The notes below the pieces were generated by a model. The model ran no database searches and was not told the DNA's origin. It saw only the letters and a list, made by a program, of their open reading frames with translations. A stretch of DNA of 64,000 nucleotides from Cryptomeria japonica (Eukaryota > Streptophyta > Pinopsida > Cupressales > Cupressaceae), in contig NC_081409.1 in assembly GCF_030272615.1 (NCBI RefSeq), positions 203,032,449 through 203,096,448 on the forward strand. Reading direction: 5' to 3'. Below are positions 22,350 through 34,458 of the stretch, in pieces. Each line of letters begins with the position of its first letter. Position 1 is the first letter of the stretch. A program made the position numbers and the translations under genes.

Positions 22350-23130
22350 TAGTGATGACATTGATACGCTACATACAAGGAAGAAACAATAACAAGAAAA
22401 GGTATCATAGATAATACAACTTTCCTTATAAATCAAAGAAAATTGATTGTAACTACAAATGGTGTGCTAGACTTATCCAAGAACATTAGGCAAATAGAAA
22501 CAACAATGAGAGAAAATTGGGAAAAAAAAAAGATTGATTGTATTGAAGGAGTGAGTGAGTATATTAGAAGAGGAGTGGTGTATAAAGAACAAATATCCTA
22601 CCAACCTCCCTACCCCAATTGCGACATGGGCTAGATGCCACATGGGCAAGCACCTAAGAACCTAAGCATGATTATACACCAACACCCCCCTTAAGCATGG
22701 CTTAAATGAGTCAAAAGATTGGGTCCCAACATCAACACCTAAAGCCTAATAAGGTACCCAATTATAATACCTAAGTACAATACACCTCATAAAGAATATG
22801 AGAAAACCCTGTGGAAAAAAACTCCCCCTAAAAAAGAGAAAATAAGCTCTCTAATGTACAAAAAGTACAAAACTCGACACGAGGAAAAAATCATTCCCAT
22901 AGAAGCAAATGATAGAGATCATGTGTACCCTCCCCCCCCCCCCCCCCCCTCCATAATGAAGAATATCCTATAGTGATGGTAGATTCCCAACAATGAATGT
23001 TGAAGATGATCCAAACCCACTGAACAACATTTCTCCCCTTAGGAAGAAATAGAACCACAAAAGTATGCAAGTTATCTTCCAATCCTAAAAGGAATATGAG
23101 GAAATAAAAATCAAGATGTATGATGCCTCT
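22350..23130 (-). mobile_element. 3'-end fragment of a Copia element related to the 1929-8172 copy
   Basis: At 22675-22691 the sequence ACACCAACA followed by CCCCCCTTAAG matches the 3' LTR end and polypurine tract of the Copia element at 2371-2390. The next 400 bases (AGAAAACCCTGTGG, AAACTCCCCC) match its post-pol tail at 2520-2650. No pol domains remain. The outer LTR end is unclear (perhaps near 22353-22362). A C-run of about 20 bases occurs at 22929-22949. Confidence 0.6.
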
Positions 23131-23900
23131 TGTAGCATCCTCAATTGTAACCCCTTACAATTTTGTCCTCATTTGGGCCCTCACCTTGGCATTAGTATCC
23201 TGAGGCTTGATCGGAGCCCTGATTCTGCTCAAACCTAGCAAAAAATTCATTTTTGCCACCATGCATACTTTTTGCCCCCCATGATTGGTCCATGATTGGT
23301 TAGGACTAGGGTGCTAGTGCCTTGGTCCTCCCAATCAGGACCCATTTTGGGCCTCCTCAATAGTAACATCATTTTGGTAGGAACCTAAATCCCATGTCGG
23401 CTCATGTTGGAAAATTAAGTTTTTTTTCAATGGGCATGTATAAAAGGAGGTATATCCCTCTCATTTTGATATACATTTGATCAATTGAAAAGTTCAAGCA
23501 ATCAACATTCATTCAAATTCAAGTGAGTAAGCAATCAGTCTTCTTTCAAGAATTGGAGCAGAAGTAAGGTTAAGATTCAAACATTGGAGTTGGCATTCAT
23601 GTTCTATGTTTATGAAGACTTCATGAAACCCTAATTCCTTGTGGAGACAAACAAAACTCCATTCAAAGGTATATCATTAGTGTTTCAGTCATTCATTCAT
23701 CATTTCCCTAAACTGGGGTTTGACCTAAAGAAAACCCCTATTCCTAACCATTTTCCCTTATTTTTGTGTGTAGGAAACATGTGTGAAGTTGTAATCTTCA
23801 TAATCAGGATTATTTACAGAGACAAATAGGTTCCCCTTTGGATGACAAAAAGTGTGGAGGACTAGAGCGACAAGCATTCTAATCTTGGCATTCAGGAGCT
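23131..23900 (+). repeat. LTR-like stretch with a plus-strand TATA box
   Basis: TGTAGCATCCTCAATTG at 23131 has the look of an LTR start, and GTATAAAAGGAGG at about 23437-23450 is a strong TATA-like element. I could not find the other end, a primer site or a partner copy, so this could be a solo LTR or part of an unrelated repeat. Confidence 0.35.
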
Positions 23901-26717
23901 CCTTCTAAGAATAGATGTGAACACTCTTATATTGCTCAAATCTAGGTTTGTGGCTCAAACCGACGATTGTAGCTCACTGTTCATGCAATTACTTCAATTC
24001 TAACACATTTACCCTACTTTTAACATTTTCACAATTCAATTTAAAAGAGGATAATCCCTGCCCCCAGGTGAATCTAATAGGATTTCTCAGCCCTATCCTT
24101 GCTAATTTGAGGCTAGATCTATTGGGTTCACTCCTCTTTAATGTAGTGGTCCCTAAACAAAAATTAGGTGGCCTTCTCCCTTCCATGGTGGAAACCCTTA
24201 TTTTTCACCATTACACCTCTAAAGATGTCTTCTCCAAATGTTTCTCAAGAATCTCTAAGCCAATATCAAAGTGTGACAAATGTTAATAAGATGATTTGGG
24301 TACCATTTAACATTTAGGTATAGCGACCATGGATGTATGGTGATAGTTGGACCAATGAGAATTTGGCATTGCCACAATAGAAAAAAATATAGGAAAAGAA
24401 AGAATAGGAGGGTTTGAATGTACCCTCAAATCATAAAAGTTTGCATGAAAGAGGAGATGAATATCCTCATTGGTTTTCTCCAAGTCTACAATGTAGGACT
24501 CTACAAACAAGGATGCAATGTCTCATAAAAATGTGTCCCAATGAGCTAAATTTGAAAGACAATAAAAATCCTGCTACACTTAATTACTGGATGTTGTCAA
24601 AGAAGTGTCACTAAAATTGAAAGTAGAAATAGTAGATGAAGTGTCCTCAACTAAAGGAGATGAAGTATCCTCAATAGAGTGTGTAAGATCATTGTATGTT
24701 CCTTAGGGATGTGTCCATACATGTTGGAGTCGTAGTTGTATTGATATTAGCCAAGATATCATCACAAATAGATGAAGATTCAAAGTTTTGATGCAATTGT
24801 TGGATGATGGTCCAAGCAATTAAACGACACTCATTGTGATCTATGTTAAGAAAATATTCATTTCATACTTAATACCTATTAGTCCATATACCTTATCATG
24901 TTTGTTAAATCAATTGAACTTCTATAATCCATCATCTAGCTTCGGAACAAGTCTAAAGAGATAGGGCAATAGACCATGCTTGCGTCAATGAGTGATTTTC
25001 CCTTATTTACAAGACATAGTTATTTGAATTTAGATTGACATATAAGGATGAAATTGTAGTTTAGGTGACATGATGGACCCCCAAATTGTATCTCAATTCA
25101 TGATTACAAGTTTAATCCCCATAATATCTCAAATCATCTCAAAATTAAAAAAATGTAAGAAGTGTGGAAGCATTTAAGATACAAAACACAATACACCCCC
25201 TTGATTCATTTTTAAAGACCCCCTACAATTGACACTTTATGAGTATAATGCATAGGCAACACGAATTGGAGTAAAAAATGACACTTTATAACGAGAGTGT
25301 GAAATCATCTCCATTGAATCGGGTTCAAAAAAATAACAAATTTTTAAAAATGACACTAAAAATGAGCTACTAAATGAAAGTTGTGATATTTTTTATCTTT
25401 TCCAAGTTGCCTTAAAATGTATTAAAAATATTAAATGCCTTGTAAAAAAAGATCGTGTTTGCAAATTTTAAGGGAAAAATGAGAGCATAAAATGAGAAAA
25501 AGGTAAGGCCCCTTGGATTAGAAACAACCAAGGGCTAAAAATCCATGTGACTAAGCGTTTAAGTCAAGTGGAGGCTTGCCCCCCCTCCCCGCTTCCTTTG
25601 ATGACGAATATAACTTCTTTTGTTGTGAATAAATTGACATTTTCACCTAGCCACACAAGTCAAGGTGCAATTAAAAAACCATATTTGTGCAAATAGAATG
25701 TCATATTCAAGAAAAGCCAAATAAGAGCCACAATTTGAAATTAAAATTTTGATTTTCACTCAATAGTCTAAGTTAAGTGTATTTGCAATTGATCCTACTA
25801 GCGAACTTGTTAAACCTTCTAATGGATTCACCAAAACATGCATTGTTGGAAAGGTCACCTTACAAAGTAAAGACATCAAGTCATGGCTCTACATGTGTAG
25901 GTTATTATATAAAGTAAAGACACTGAGGCAAATAGTAGCAAATTGTAACACAAAAGGGGGCCCTTTGACACCATATAAAATAAATCATTATTGCCACAAG
26001 TGAATCGGTGCTATAATACACCAAATCAATGTTTGTTATGTGTAAATTGTAGTAAAAGGAGTAGGTCAATAAAAAGGGAGAAAACATATTTGCAAATTAG
26101 ACCAAGAAACTTGCGGGTAGAACCAATTTTGTGCTAAAAAACGTGAAGATTTGCAGGTCAATTGTTAAGGATATCTTAAATTGTAGGTGAAAATGGGTGG
26201 AAATGGGTATTCACTAGTCTAGCTATGTAAACAAGGAATGAGCCTATTCCCCACACTCAATTACATTAAAAATAAATGAAATGAATAGATTCAATCCCAA
26301 GTGTTGGAAAGGGACTGAATGTGGATTGATTTTTGTTTCTCTCTTCGTTCGAGTTGAAAATGAGTTATGGAAAAATGAATTGAATGTAATATCTAGGGTT
26401 AAAGGTGTGAGATTGATAGTAAATAGCATGAACAAACAGTATCAGATCAGATATGTAGACAAAATGTATAGATCTAAAATAGGAAGTTGAGAGGAACCTA
26501 TGTTTGAAATCTAGGCTTGAAACTACCACAAAATGGTGCTTAGGGAGACCTTATCGTTAGGGTGTCAGATGAGGACAACATTTGTTTCAAGATAATGATA
26601 CAATTCTGAGTAATCCCTTGAAGTTATCTCAAAAAATTGTCAAATATAGGTTCTTAGGGAGACCTTGACCTCCATTTTTTGCCTTTGCATAAGCTAAATA
26701 TATATGTCTCTATCTAT
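23901..26717. other. Unassigned AT-rich DNA
   Basis: Only short, unconvincing frames on either strand. No LTR ends, transposase motifs or RNA genes were recognised. 25540-25610 contains a C-run beside ordinary sequence. Confidence 0.4.
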
Positions 26718-27813
26718 TGAACACATCGGATGCTAAGAGGGGGGGTGAATCAACATAAACTAAATTTTGGAACATTTAACAACTTGAATACATTTATCCA
26801 CAACATGAAGAATTGAACAACATCATAAGCACACACACAAAAACCTCGATTTTTAAACGTGGAAAACCTAAACTAATAAAAACCATGGTGGGAGTGAACC
26901 AACAAGATAATCCATTATATATTAAATGATTACAAAAGGTAGAGCTAACTGCTCATGGAGCAAGATACAAAAGAGACTTGCAAGCCTGAAGCTAGCTACA
27001 CTCAGGGAAAGATACATAATTACAATATCATAAAAGGAATTGTATAAATAGAGGCATCTCAGAATGCATATTGCGGTCACTATTAAAGCATAAAACTCTA
27101 GTCTTACTGAAATATACACCATTGGACCTTTCAGATCATTGCATCTATGTCCACTATAACTCTTGCACTACAAAAACAACTGACAGACTTCCTTGCATCA
27201 CACCTTTACAAACTTTCGCTACGTCACCATTCAAATATCAAACTCACTCTCAATATCTCACATACACAACTTGCTTGCATATTTCATCTCTACTACTCAC
27301 TACTCACTACTCCTCAACAAATCATCATATATATCTATATCAAATCGAAACAAGACTGTTCTCACCAAGTCGGCCAAAAAGAAGGATTGTAATGTGTACA
27401 TACTTTATGATCCAAGATATACAACCAAACCCAAAACATAAACCAAACCTAAACCATCATTCAACGTGTAACACTAAACCAAAAGAACACTCCTTGTGGG
27501 ATCACTGAACCAAATCCAATTTTAATAATATGTCGTAATGCTTTCACAAATTACAATTTTACACAAGAGAAAGAGTTTGAACCAAAACAGACAAAACCCG
27601 AACCAATCTAGAACATGCTGATATGATTCCAATGTAATTTCTCAAACATCTAGAACTAATTAAATCAATCTTCGGTTCCAAACCAAAACACCTCATATTC
27701 CACTAGCTTCTCAATGTTGTACCCATACCTATCCATATCGCAGATATTTGAACCAAAACATATCCAGACAACAATGTCTAACATCAATGACAACAAAACA
27801 CATATCTACAACA
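26718..27813 (-). repeat. 3' LTR of the minus-strand Sirevirus-like element
   Basis: Plus-strand ends TGAACACATCGG and ATCTACAACA. The outer part carries the diagnostic GAGGGGGGGTGAATCA (26737-26752), reverse complement of the C-rich LTR tail seen at 20520 and 32295. The inner end abuts a purine tract (minus AAAGGGGGATAT). Its closest relative in the window is 34459-35579. Confidence 0.65.
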
Positions 27814-27828
27814 ATATCCCCCTTTGTC
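27814..27828 (-). promoter_or_regulatory. Polypurine tract of the minus-strand Sirevirus-like element
   Basis: Minus-strand CAAAGGGGGATAT directly before the LTR start TGTTGTAGATATG. It is preceded by ATCGATGA, matching the GATGTCAAAGGGGGAG form in the other two copies. Confidence 0.6.
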
Positions 27829-28057
27829 ATCGATGATATACAATAAAAAATTGTTTACCAAATGAATTCACAGAATAATCAATTAATCAACAAGTCCTCG
27901 TAGATAACAACAACAATAGCCAACAACTCAGGCCCTAACTATAATAAAACATGAAACAGATGAAATAGGAAAACCTAAACGTTTTTTAGTGGTCTTTCTC
28001 CCCCTTTTCCATCAAAGAAAAAGGCCATCAACCACCAAGCCATTAAACACATTGAAA

Positions 28058-29448
28058 TCATTCAAAATCATTCAACCAGATATCTTTGAATTGCTTCATT
28101 GATTTTATCATCGAGGCCTTCCAAGAATGAGTAGAAGCATCCAAAATTCTACTCTGAATTTCACAATCAATACATTTATTCACAGCCTCATCAAACAAAC
28201 TTATTCTTTTAGCACCTTTCTCAACACATTTTGCATCAACTAGCAAACTCAAATAAGAAGAAAGTTTCAACTCAATGTCAACTCTCAATTCTACAAACAT
28301 CTTGATAAACTCATCTCTTTGACTTTTCTTCAGGGTTAACTAATTATGCAATTCAAGTGCCTTATCCCTTTCTTTACCATAAAAATTTGTTAACATTCTC
28401 TAATCTTTACCCATTTCAACCAGTTGAGACTCAATCTGATCAATTTCATCTTTAAACTTATGTGTGGCAACCAACCACTTCAAACAGAATTTATACAACT
28501 TTTCAATTTCACCAATCAATAAGCTGAAATTCAATAGATTAAGAATTAGCACCTAATGTGCCTTCCTGCATTTCTCAGTCATCATTTCCTGCACATTTCC
28601 TTTAGTAAATTCCCCATTAACATATTCTTTGACCATTCTCTCAATAAGCACTTCAACAAGCTCCTCTGAAAGAAAATCTGCAATATAAATCACAACCAAA
28701 TTGTTTTGCACTAAATACCTCACAAAAGCCTTCTCAATAACATCCTGCTCATACAACACATGATCATGATAAGAGTGACCGATAGACTTCATATCGCTAG
28801 GCTTCTCAAACATTTCCAACATCTTTTCTTCTGTAAACTCATCATCATTAGACATTTCTTTGGAAACTTGTTGCTCCTTATCATCTACTCGCACATTACA
28901 AGCTATTCCCTATTATGTCTTTATTTCTTCTTCTTCATCATCATTGTCAATATTCACCGGCACAATTTCCTTCTTCTTCGGAACTCTTTGAGCCTTTTCC
29001 CTTTTCTAAACCTTAGAAGTGGAAGCGAGGGAATCTTCAGAAATCCTTCTTGTTTTCTTTGATTTCTTCTCTGGTAGCAACATTCTGGACCTTCCAATAA
29101 TCTCATCTCTTGTACCAAATCTCTCTGCACAAAGATCTTTTAGCATCATCAAAATTTTATTTTCTAACTTTATGCATTCATCTTCAAAAACCTCATAAGG
29201 TAATGGAAATACCCAAGATACTCTCAAAACCACGGCTTCTAAAAAGCAATTATCTTTATCAACTAGAAACACAATGTCATTCTCATACCAGTCCAAAACC
29301 TTGGGAGGAATCAAATTCCTCAAAACCAAAACACTTCTAAGCTTTTCAAACAAATTTCTACACATCTTAGAACTATCTTCCAAACCATCTCAATTTATCA
29401 TTTGATTTGAGGCCCAATGATCATATCATTCCTCCATGCAATGTTCTC
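28058..29448 (-). pseudogene. C-terminal part of the Sirevirus-like accessory ORF
   Basis: Three open stretches (29006-29383, 28553-28894, 28058-28300) lie in one frame and are separated by in-frame stops. The first contains LIPPKVLDWYENDIVFLVDK, which aligns with the IPEHIVEKYSTNICFMVKKD segment of the plus-strand copy at about 17160-17215, then a Lys/Arg-rich stretch (LLPEKKSKKTRR). The C-terminal part is helical and ends at a TGA at 28058. Function unknown. Confidence 0.6.
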
Positions 29449-29836
29449 TGTTGGCATTCTACTGAGAGGGGGGGGTGAATCAGTGTCTAACCGGTTAGCA
29501 TAATATTTAAATTTATTAAGAATTTTGTATCCCAAAACAATGTATCGATAAATAAGAATTAATGTAACAATTAAGAATAACAAAGACAGTATAGAGAACA
29601 CACCATAACACAACATATTTAACGAGGAAACCTGGTGTGGGAAAAACCTTGGTGGGATTTGTGACCCACAATATTCATTCACTAGCCAATGAATAAATAT
29701 TACTTACAATGAGGGGCCTGCACATGCAAGAAGGCTAGCAGCCTAGAGCTCACTACTCAACTACAAAATAGAAGTCTCACTAACTTACAAAATGGATTAT
29801 CAAAATCCAATTTAATGTACTGCTTCAAATCAGCAA
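29449..29836 (-). repeat. Inverted partial LTR at the left end of the aberrant insertion
   Basis: Apart from the first 14 bases this is the reverse complement of the R/U5-side half of the LTR 31535-32359: shared words include GTGAATCAGTGTCTAACC, GGGATTTGTGACCCACAAT and AAGGCTAGCAGCCTAGAGCT. It stops abruptly after AAATCAGCA at 29836. Confidence 0.8.
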
Positions 29837-31270
29837 GGAAGAGTGGAAGAGATTGCAAATCAGACTGCAGATAATTGGGATATATTTTTTGTGGAGAAGG
29901 AAAAACAAGAGGAAATGAACCGACCTAAAAAGACATTCAAAGTGTATCAGAAGACAAGGACAAGGGCAAAGGAAAAATTGGTGGAGTTCCAAACATCCAG
30001 ATTATTGACAATATGCTGCCACCACCTTTGGATACTGCACTGATACACTTAGATGATCCATCAGTTATTGACACTGAAGGTATTACACATGATGATACAA
30101 ATCCTGAATCTGAGATACTCTTTACCATGAATGTCGATACTGGGGAAGTAAATATTGTTGTGGATAAGGATAATTCAGAGGCTAAGGAAGATAATGTTGG
30201 AAGTGGAAACATGGCTAAGAAACCGGTAGAAACTGTTGAAGTTGAGATCCCAACCCAAACAGAGCAACCGTCAGAAACTAAGAAATCTACTGAAGGTAAA
30301 GATGTTGGCACAAGGCCACCGAAGACAGAGATACCGACAGTTGAACTTTCAAGAAAACCAACTAAGGTAGAGGTACACTAAATCAAAGAAACTGGCAATC
30401 ACTGAGACATTAAAACAATCTGAGAAACCTTTGCAGGTTGAAATGCAAACTCAGACTGATCCACCGGAGGAAAATGCAAGTAAAATGGTTACAACTATTG
30501 GAATCACAGAGGTAATAAAGGTAATTGGTCAAACATCCGACACATCTACAGGTGAATTCAGACCTACTAATGTTACAGAGGTACTTTTGGATTCAATCAA
30601 GAAGATAACGGATTGCAATGCATTGGCCTACAAGAAAAATTGATAACACTTTACCAGTTCTTAAGTTGATTGCACCAAATTGTAACATAGATCATATTAA
30701 GGATTCTTTAGGAGAATTGGACACATTGTCCAAATTTATTGTTGATAGTGTAATAAACATTGACAAAGTGAATGAGGACACAATCAAGGAGAGAGTTGAA
30801 AAAGAGAAGGACAAATTCTTTGAAGACACCATAAAGAAGTGTATAGAACACTTGGATACATTATTACCGACACTTAACTCTACAATTTTGGAGTACAAGG
30901 AGCTATATAGGGAAACATGAAAACCTCACCTTTTGACAAAGGACATAGATAAGGAGATCAGTAGAACATAGAAAGAAATCGATGACATAGCTGATAACAT
31001 AATTGGTTCATCCGAACTTATATTAGTTATTGAGCAGGAAATAACAGGTTTTGAGGAGAAATTAGAAAAACTTGAGAAAGAGAAGTCAAGGATTAGGTCA
31101 AATGCCCGGGAACTTAAAAACAAACTTGGTCCTAAGTTGGACAATCTTACCTCTTGAAGAATTGAAATCTCTAAGGCATTACTTCAAGGAGAGCGATCAC
31201 CGGAAGAACACATGCACTATCTCACCAACACGATCCAACAGATTGAGGCAACCTTGAACGACAACAAAAG
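29837..31270 (+). pseudogene. Accessory ORF fragment inside the aberrant insertion
   Basis: Starts mid-frame at the inverted LTR junction. Segments at 29843-30043, 30013-30381, 30431-30643, 30618-30920 and 31072-31257 fall in different frames, so several frameshifts are present. The composition matches the 17500-19180 copy: a Lys/Glu/Thr-rich middle and a long helical C-terminus (EEKLEKLEKEKSRIRSNARE near 31060-31115). No start or N-terminal domain remains. Confidence 0.6.
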
Positions 31271-31389
31271 ATTTATGTAGAGTCTAAATTTGGTTTTGGC
31301 AGACATCTTTCAGATTGTAACCAACCGGTTACATACTTTGAGGTGAAATTTTTGCACTCGTTTGACTATTTTTGACAACCTTTGTCATT

Positions 31390-31534
31390 GATGTCAAAGG
31401 GGGAGTAGTGGAGAGAAAAATGCTAATTCAAAGGAGATCATTTGCTCAGGGGGAGCACATCTTTTTGAAAACTTTTTGGATTTCAGTTTTTGGATTTTTC
31501 TCAGAGTGTTGCCATCAATGCCAAAGGGGGAGAT
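31390..31534 (+). promoter_or_regulatory. Polypurine tract array before the LTR of the aberrant insertion
   Basis: GATGTCAAAGGGGGAGTAGT at about 31390, CAGGGGGAGCAC at 31448 and GCCAAAGGGGGAGAT ending at 31534, next to the LTR start. The arrangement parallels 19445-19643. Confidence 0.65.
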
Positions 31535-32359
31535 TGTTGGCATTCTACACTCTTATGAGAATAATTGATGTTGTCATTGATGACAACCAACTGGCATTCA
31601 TCTGGCAAGCCATCGACAGTTACTGGCACCGGCAATAGACTTCTACATACACCGATAGACACTTCACCGACAACGGCAACAATGCATACCAACACTCTAG
31701 CCGACAGGGAATAAACTTTTGTTTATTGTATTTTAATGTAATTATCTTTTGTAAAGCCGACATGGTACATTGTAAAAGACTCATATATGTATGAGATCTT
31801 ATAGGTCATTTTAAAAAGAGAGAATGTGAGAGAGAGGAATTTAGATGATAAGCATAAGGCAATTTTGTATAAGGTGATATAGTTGACAGCGAAGGTTTTG
31901 GTTATAGACTGAGCTTAAACCGATACTGAACCTGGCATAGTTGATGCTGATTTGAAGCAGTACATTATATTGGATTTTGATAATCCATTTTGTAAGTCAA
32001 TGAGACTTCTATTTTGTAGTTGAGTAGTGAGCTCTAGGCTGCTAGCCTTCTTGCATGTGCAGGCACCTCATTGTAAGTAGTATTTATTCATTGGCCAGTG
32101 AGTGAATAGTGTGGATCACAAATCTCACCGAGGTTTTTCCCACATCGGGTTTCCTCGTTAATTATCTTGTGTTATGGTGTGTTCTCTATGTTGTCTCTGT
32201 TATTCTTAATTGTTGCATTAATTCTTATTTACCGGTACACTGTTTTGGGATACAAAGTTCTTAATAAGTTTAAATATTCTGCTAACCAGTTAGACATTGA
32301 TTCACCCCCCCCCCCCCCCACACCTCTCAATGTCTTTGGAGCTATCATTGATTCTAACA
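31535..32359 (+). repeat. Right LTR of the aberrant insertion
   Basis: Starts TGTTGGCATTCTACACTC after the tract and ends GATTCTAACA, followed by the target duplication TTCTC. It contains TTGTCATTGATGACAACC early and a 15-base C-run near 32306-32320. Confidence 0.75.
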
Positions 32360-32364
32360 TTCTC

Positions 32365-32886
32365 AATACCAGGCAACAAATGGATAAAATAGAAAATCAA
32401 ACAAACGATTAGAGAACCATATCAAAACAGATATGCATCACTTTTCATCATCTTCAAGTTTTCAAACAATTGTCGTTGTAGAATCTCACACAAATCATAC
32501 TCAACATTCTCTCTAACCATCATGTATGATATGAACTTTGGTCGACACACAGGAACCCTCTTTATTCCTATGATAAACTTTGTATGATATTCCATTATTG
32601 CATATTTGACTTCTACATCTCTGATGGTGTCAATTCTCAGCACTCTTCCATCTGATACAACATCGGTCAAACGATTCACTTCAATATTCTTAACAAATTA
32701 AAACATTGGCACTTCACCAGTCACACATAACCTGGTCGCAACCTGCAATACATCTTGCAAAATCAAGTATGGCATATCAAGCCATAAATATTCACCATGA
32801 ATCCTACTAAGAACGATTCTGATAATTCTTCATATGCGATCATCAAAAAATAATTCCATGAATCCAAACCCCTGTGTAGCTAGACG
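32365..32886 (-). pseudogene. N-terminal part of the Sirevirus-like accessory ORF
   Basis: Readable minus-strand blocks are RIHGEYLWLDMPY (near 32800) and MMVRENVEYDLCEILQRQL (near 32490), matching SRVHGEFIWLNRPY and KMMRENVKLDLCGWMLEEL in the copy at 16580-16920. The frame is open across the insertion junction: the codons before the block and those after it at 29443 form a continuous reading. This shows that 29449-32359 is a clean insertion. Confidence 0.65.
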
Positions 32887-34458
32887 TTGATTGTAATTAT
32901 TAATACTTAATTCAAGTATTAATGAATATCGGAAGAGCCCCTATGCTAGAAAATAAAGATGAGGATATTGTCCTTTTCAATAATGCGTAGAAAATTTATA
33001 ATATTGACCCACAAGTGGATAGCCACTTGAGATGTGTGTCATGTCCACTTCATAATCATTTTCTATTAGTTGAGGCTTTAAGCTACATATTAGAAATTTG
33101 TAAATTTTAATATTTACTTACTCATGGTTGTCTTCTTAATATATTATGTACCATCATTGCCTCAATGAGAGTTCAAGATGTAGAAATAGAGTAAAAGACA
33201 CAAACCATAAGATAAATAAAATACACAATTACCTTGCCTTTTACCTTTTCATATTGTTGATTGAGTTGAGTTACACTTGTTGACTAACTTATGATGTGTG
33301 TTATGACACATTATAATAAATATTTAGTTGGAGTTAATATAACCTAAATAGAATGCCCAATTTGGTGAGTGGATCTAACAAGATTATGATATGAGGAAAG
33401 AATGTGTTATTTTTAATCTATGGACTCATATTGAGATTTTGGTTCCATTTATTAAATAGTTTTTCATAGTTTTTTAGTAAATAATTGATGATTTCATGTA
33501 TTGTATTTCTTATATATTAGGTGCTTAAGGCGAAGGTTGTGTGTAGATTTTTGTAGATATTGTTAATTAGTGAAATTCATGATATCTTAATTTGAAAGTG
33601 CATTGTAATATTTCATTTACTAAATAGTACATTGGACTATTATAAAGTGTGGGAATTTTTCTATTGAAAAGTTTTTCCCAAGTACATCTAAATTATGCTA
33701 TATTATTTATTTTATGTTTATATGTGCTTCTACCACTTTTAATTGTTAAAAGATTAAAATTTCCACAACGTGCACCTCACAAATCAATTTTTAGTCCCAA
33801 TCCTAAACATTAATTTCTTTTTATGGTTTAAAATTAAAGATAAGGAGATTATTAATGTTTTCATTTAGTATGACCTAACTTTAATTATAAACCTTAAAAT
33901 TTTCAAGGTTTATAATCAAGGTTAGATGCTTTTAAATATTTGTGTAACAATAATAGACAAAATTGCCTTCGCATATCCTAAGAAGTTATGAATCTAAGAT
34001 ATACTCGAGTTATAGAAGTTGCAATGATAAGGATAAAATGAATAATTTTCTTGCAATTGCATCGTCTACATATTCTACTCCATTTCTTCTTACATTGACC
34101 AATCATTCAATTGTAAATTTGATTGCAAGCACAATGTGTGTACATGCTTTGCAAAACCCCATCTGAGCATGTATGCCACTAGATAAAATAGAGACCTTTT
34201 CATACCTTTTATTTTGGTGCAGTTTACTCTTATGTATCACTCTACTCATAGGGTTTGGTATATTGAGAGGATTTCTCTTCTATATCATCATTCTTTCACA
34301 TATCTTGAAGTATGTAGATAGGTGTGATATATCGACCTATTTGGCATTGTAAACATAGATATATCAAAAGATTAAAGTGATAAGAATTTCTTCTATAAGT
34401 GATACGGAATGAAGAGTTGTGACTCTCTAAAAATGAGATATAAGAGGGAAAAGAGCAT
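32887..34458. other. Unassigned AT-rich DNA
   Basis: No frame longer than 70 codons and no recognisable repeat ends. It borders the truncated Sirevirus-like frame on the left and an LTR on the right. Confidence 0.4.

Larger units (their letters stand above)
29449..32359 (+). mobile_element. Aberrant Sirevirus-like insertion with an inverted LTR piece and 5-bp target duplication
   Basis: TTCTC occurs at 29444-29448 and again at 32360-32364. The block begins TGTTGGCATTCTAC (identical to the first 14 bases of its right LTR at 31535) and ends CTAACA. After those 14 bases the left side continues as the reverse complement of the right LTR's 3' half (29463-29836 against about 31943-32330), then jumps into the accessory frame in plus orientation, then PPTs and a full LTR. 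Left LTR, primer site, gag and pol are all missing. Outer ends and duplication are normal for integrase-mediated insertion; the interior is rearranged. Confidence 0.8.
26718..32886 (-). mobile_element. Minus-strand Sirevirus-like 3' end, split by an aberrant insertion
   Basis: From right to left: N-terminal accessory frame (32365-32886), an inserted block (29449-32359), the rest of the accessory frame (to 28058), a purine tract at 27814-27828, then the LTR 26718-27813. The accessory frame reads through in one frame when the inserted block and one copy of its duplication are ignored. No pol was found to the right of 32886, so the 5' part is lost or was never present. Confidence 0.65.

Noticed and set aside
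22929-22949. C homopolymer as a possible functional quadruplex
   Set aside because: It lies where related Copia tails also have short C-runs and is prone to slippage; nothing else supports a role.
27071-27508. 145-codon plus-strand frame
   Set aside because: Antisense to the Sirevirus-like LTR 26718-27813, Thr/His/Pro-rich without motifs, and overlapped by two other frames.
26726-32930. TCGGA at 26726-26730 and again near 32926 as a target duplication for the minus-strand Sirevirus-like element
   Set aside because: No LTR end lies beside the right copy, and the better LTR start is at 26718, so the match is probably chance.
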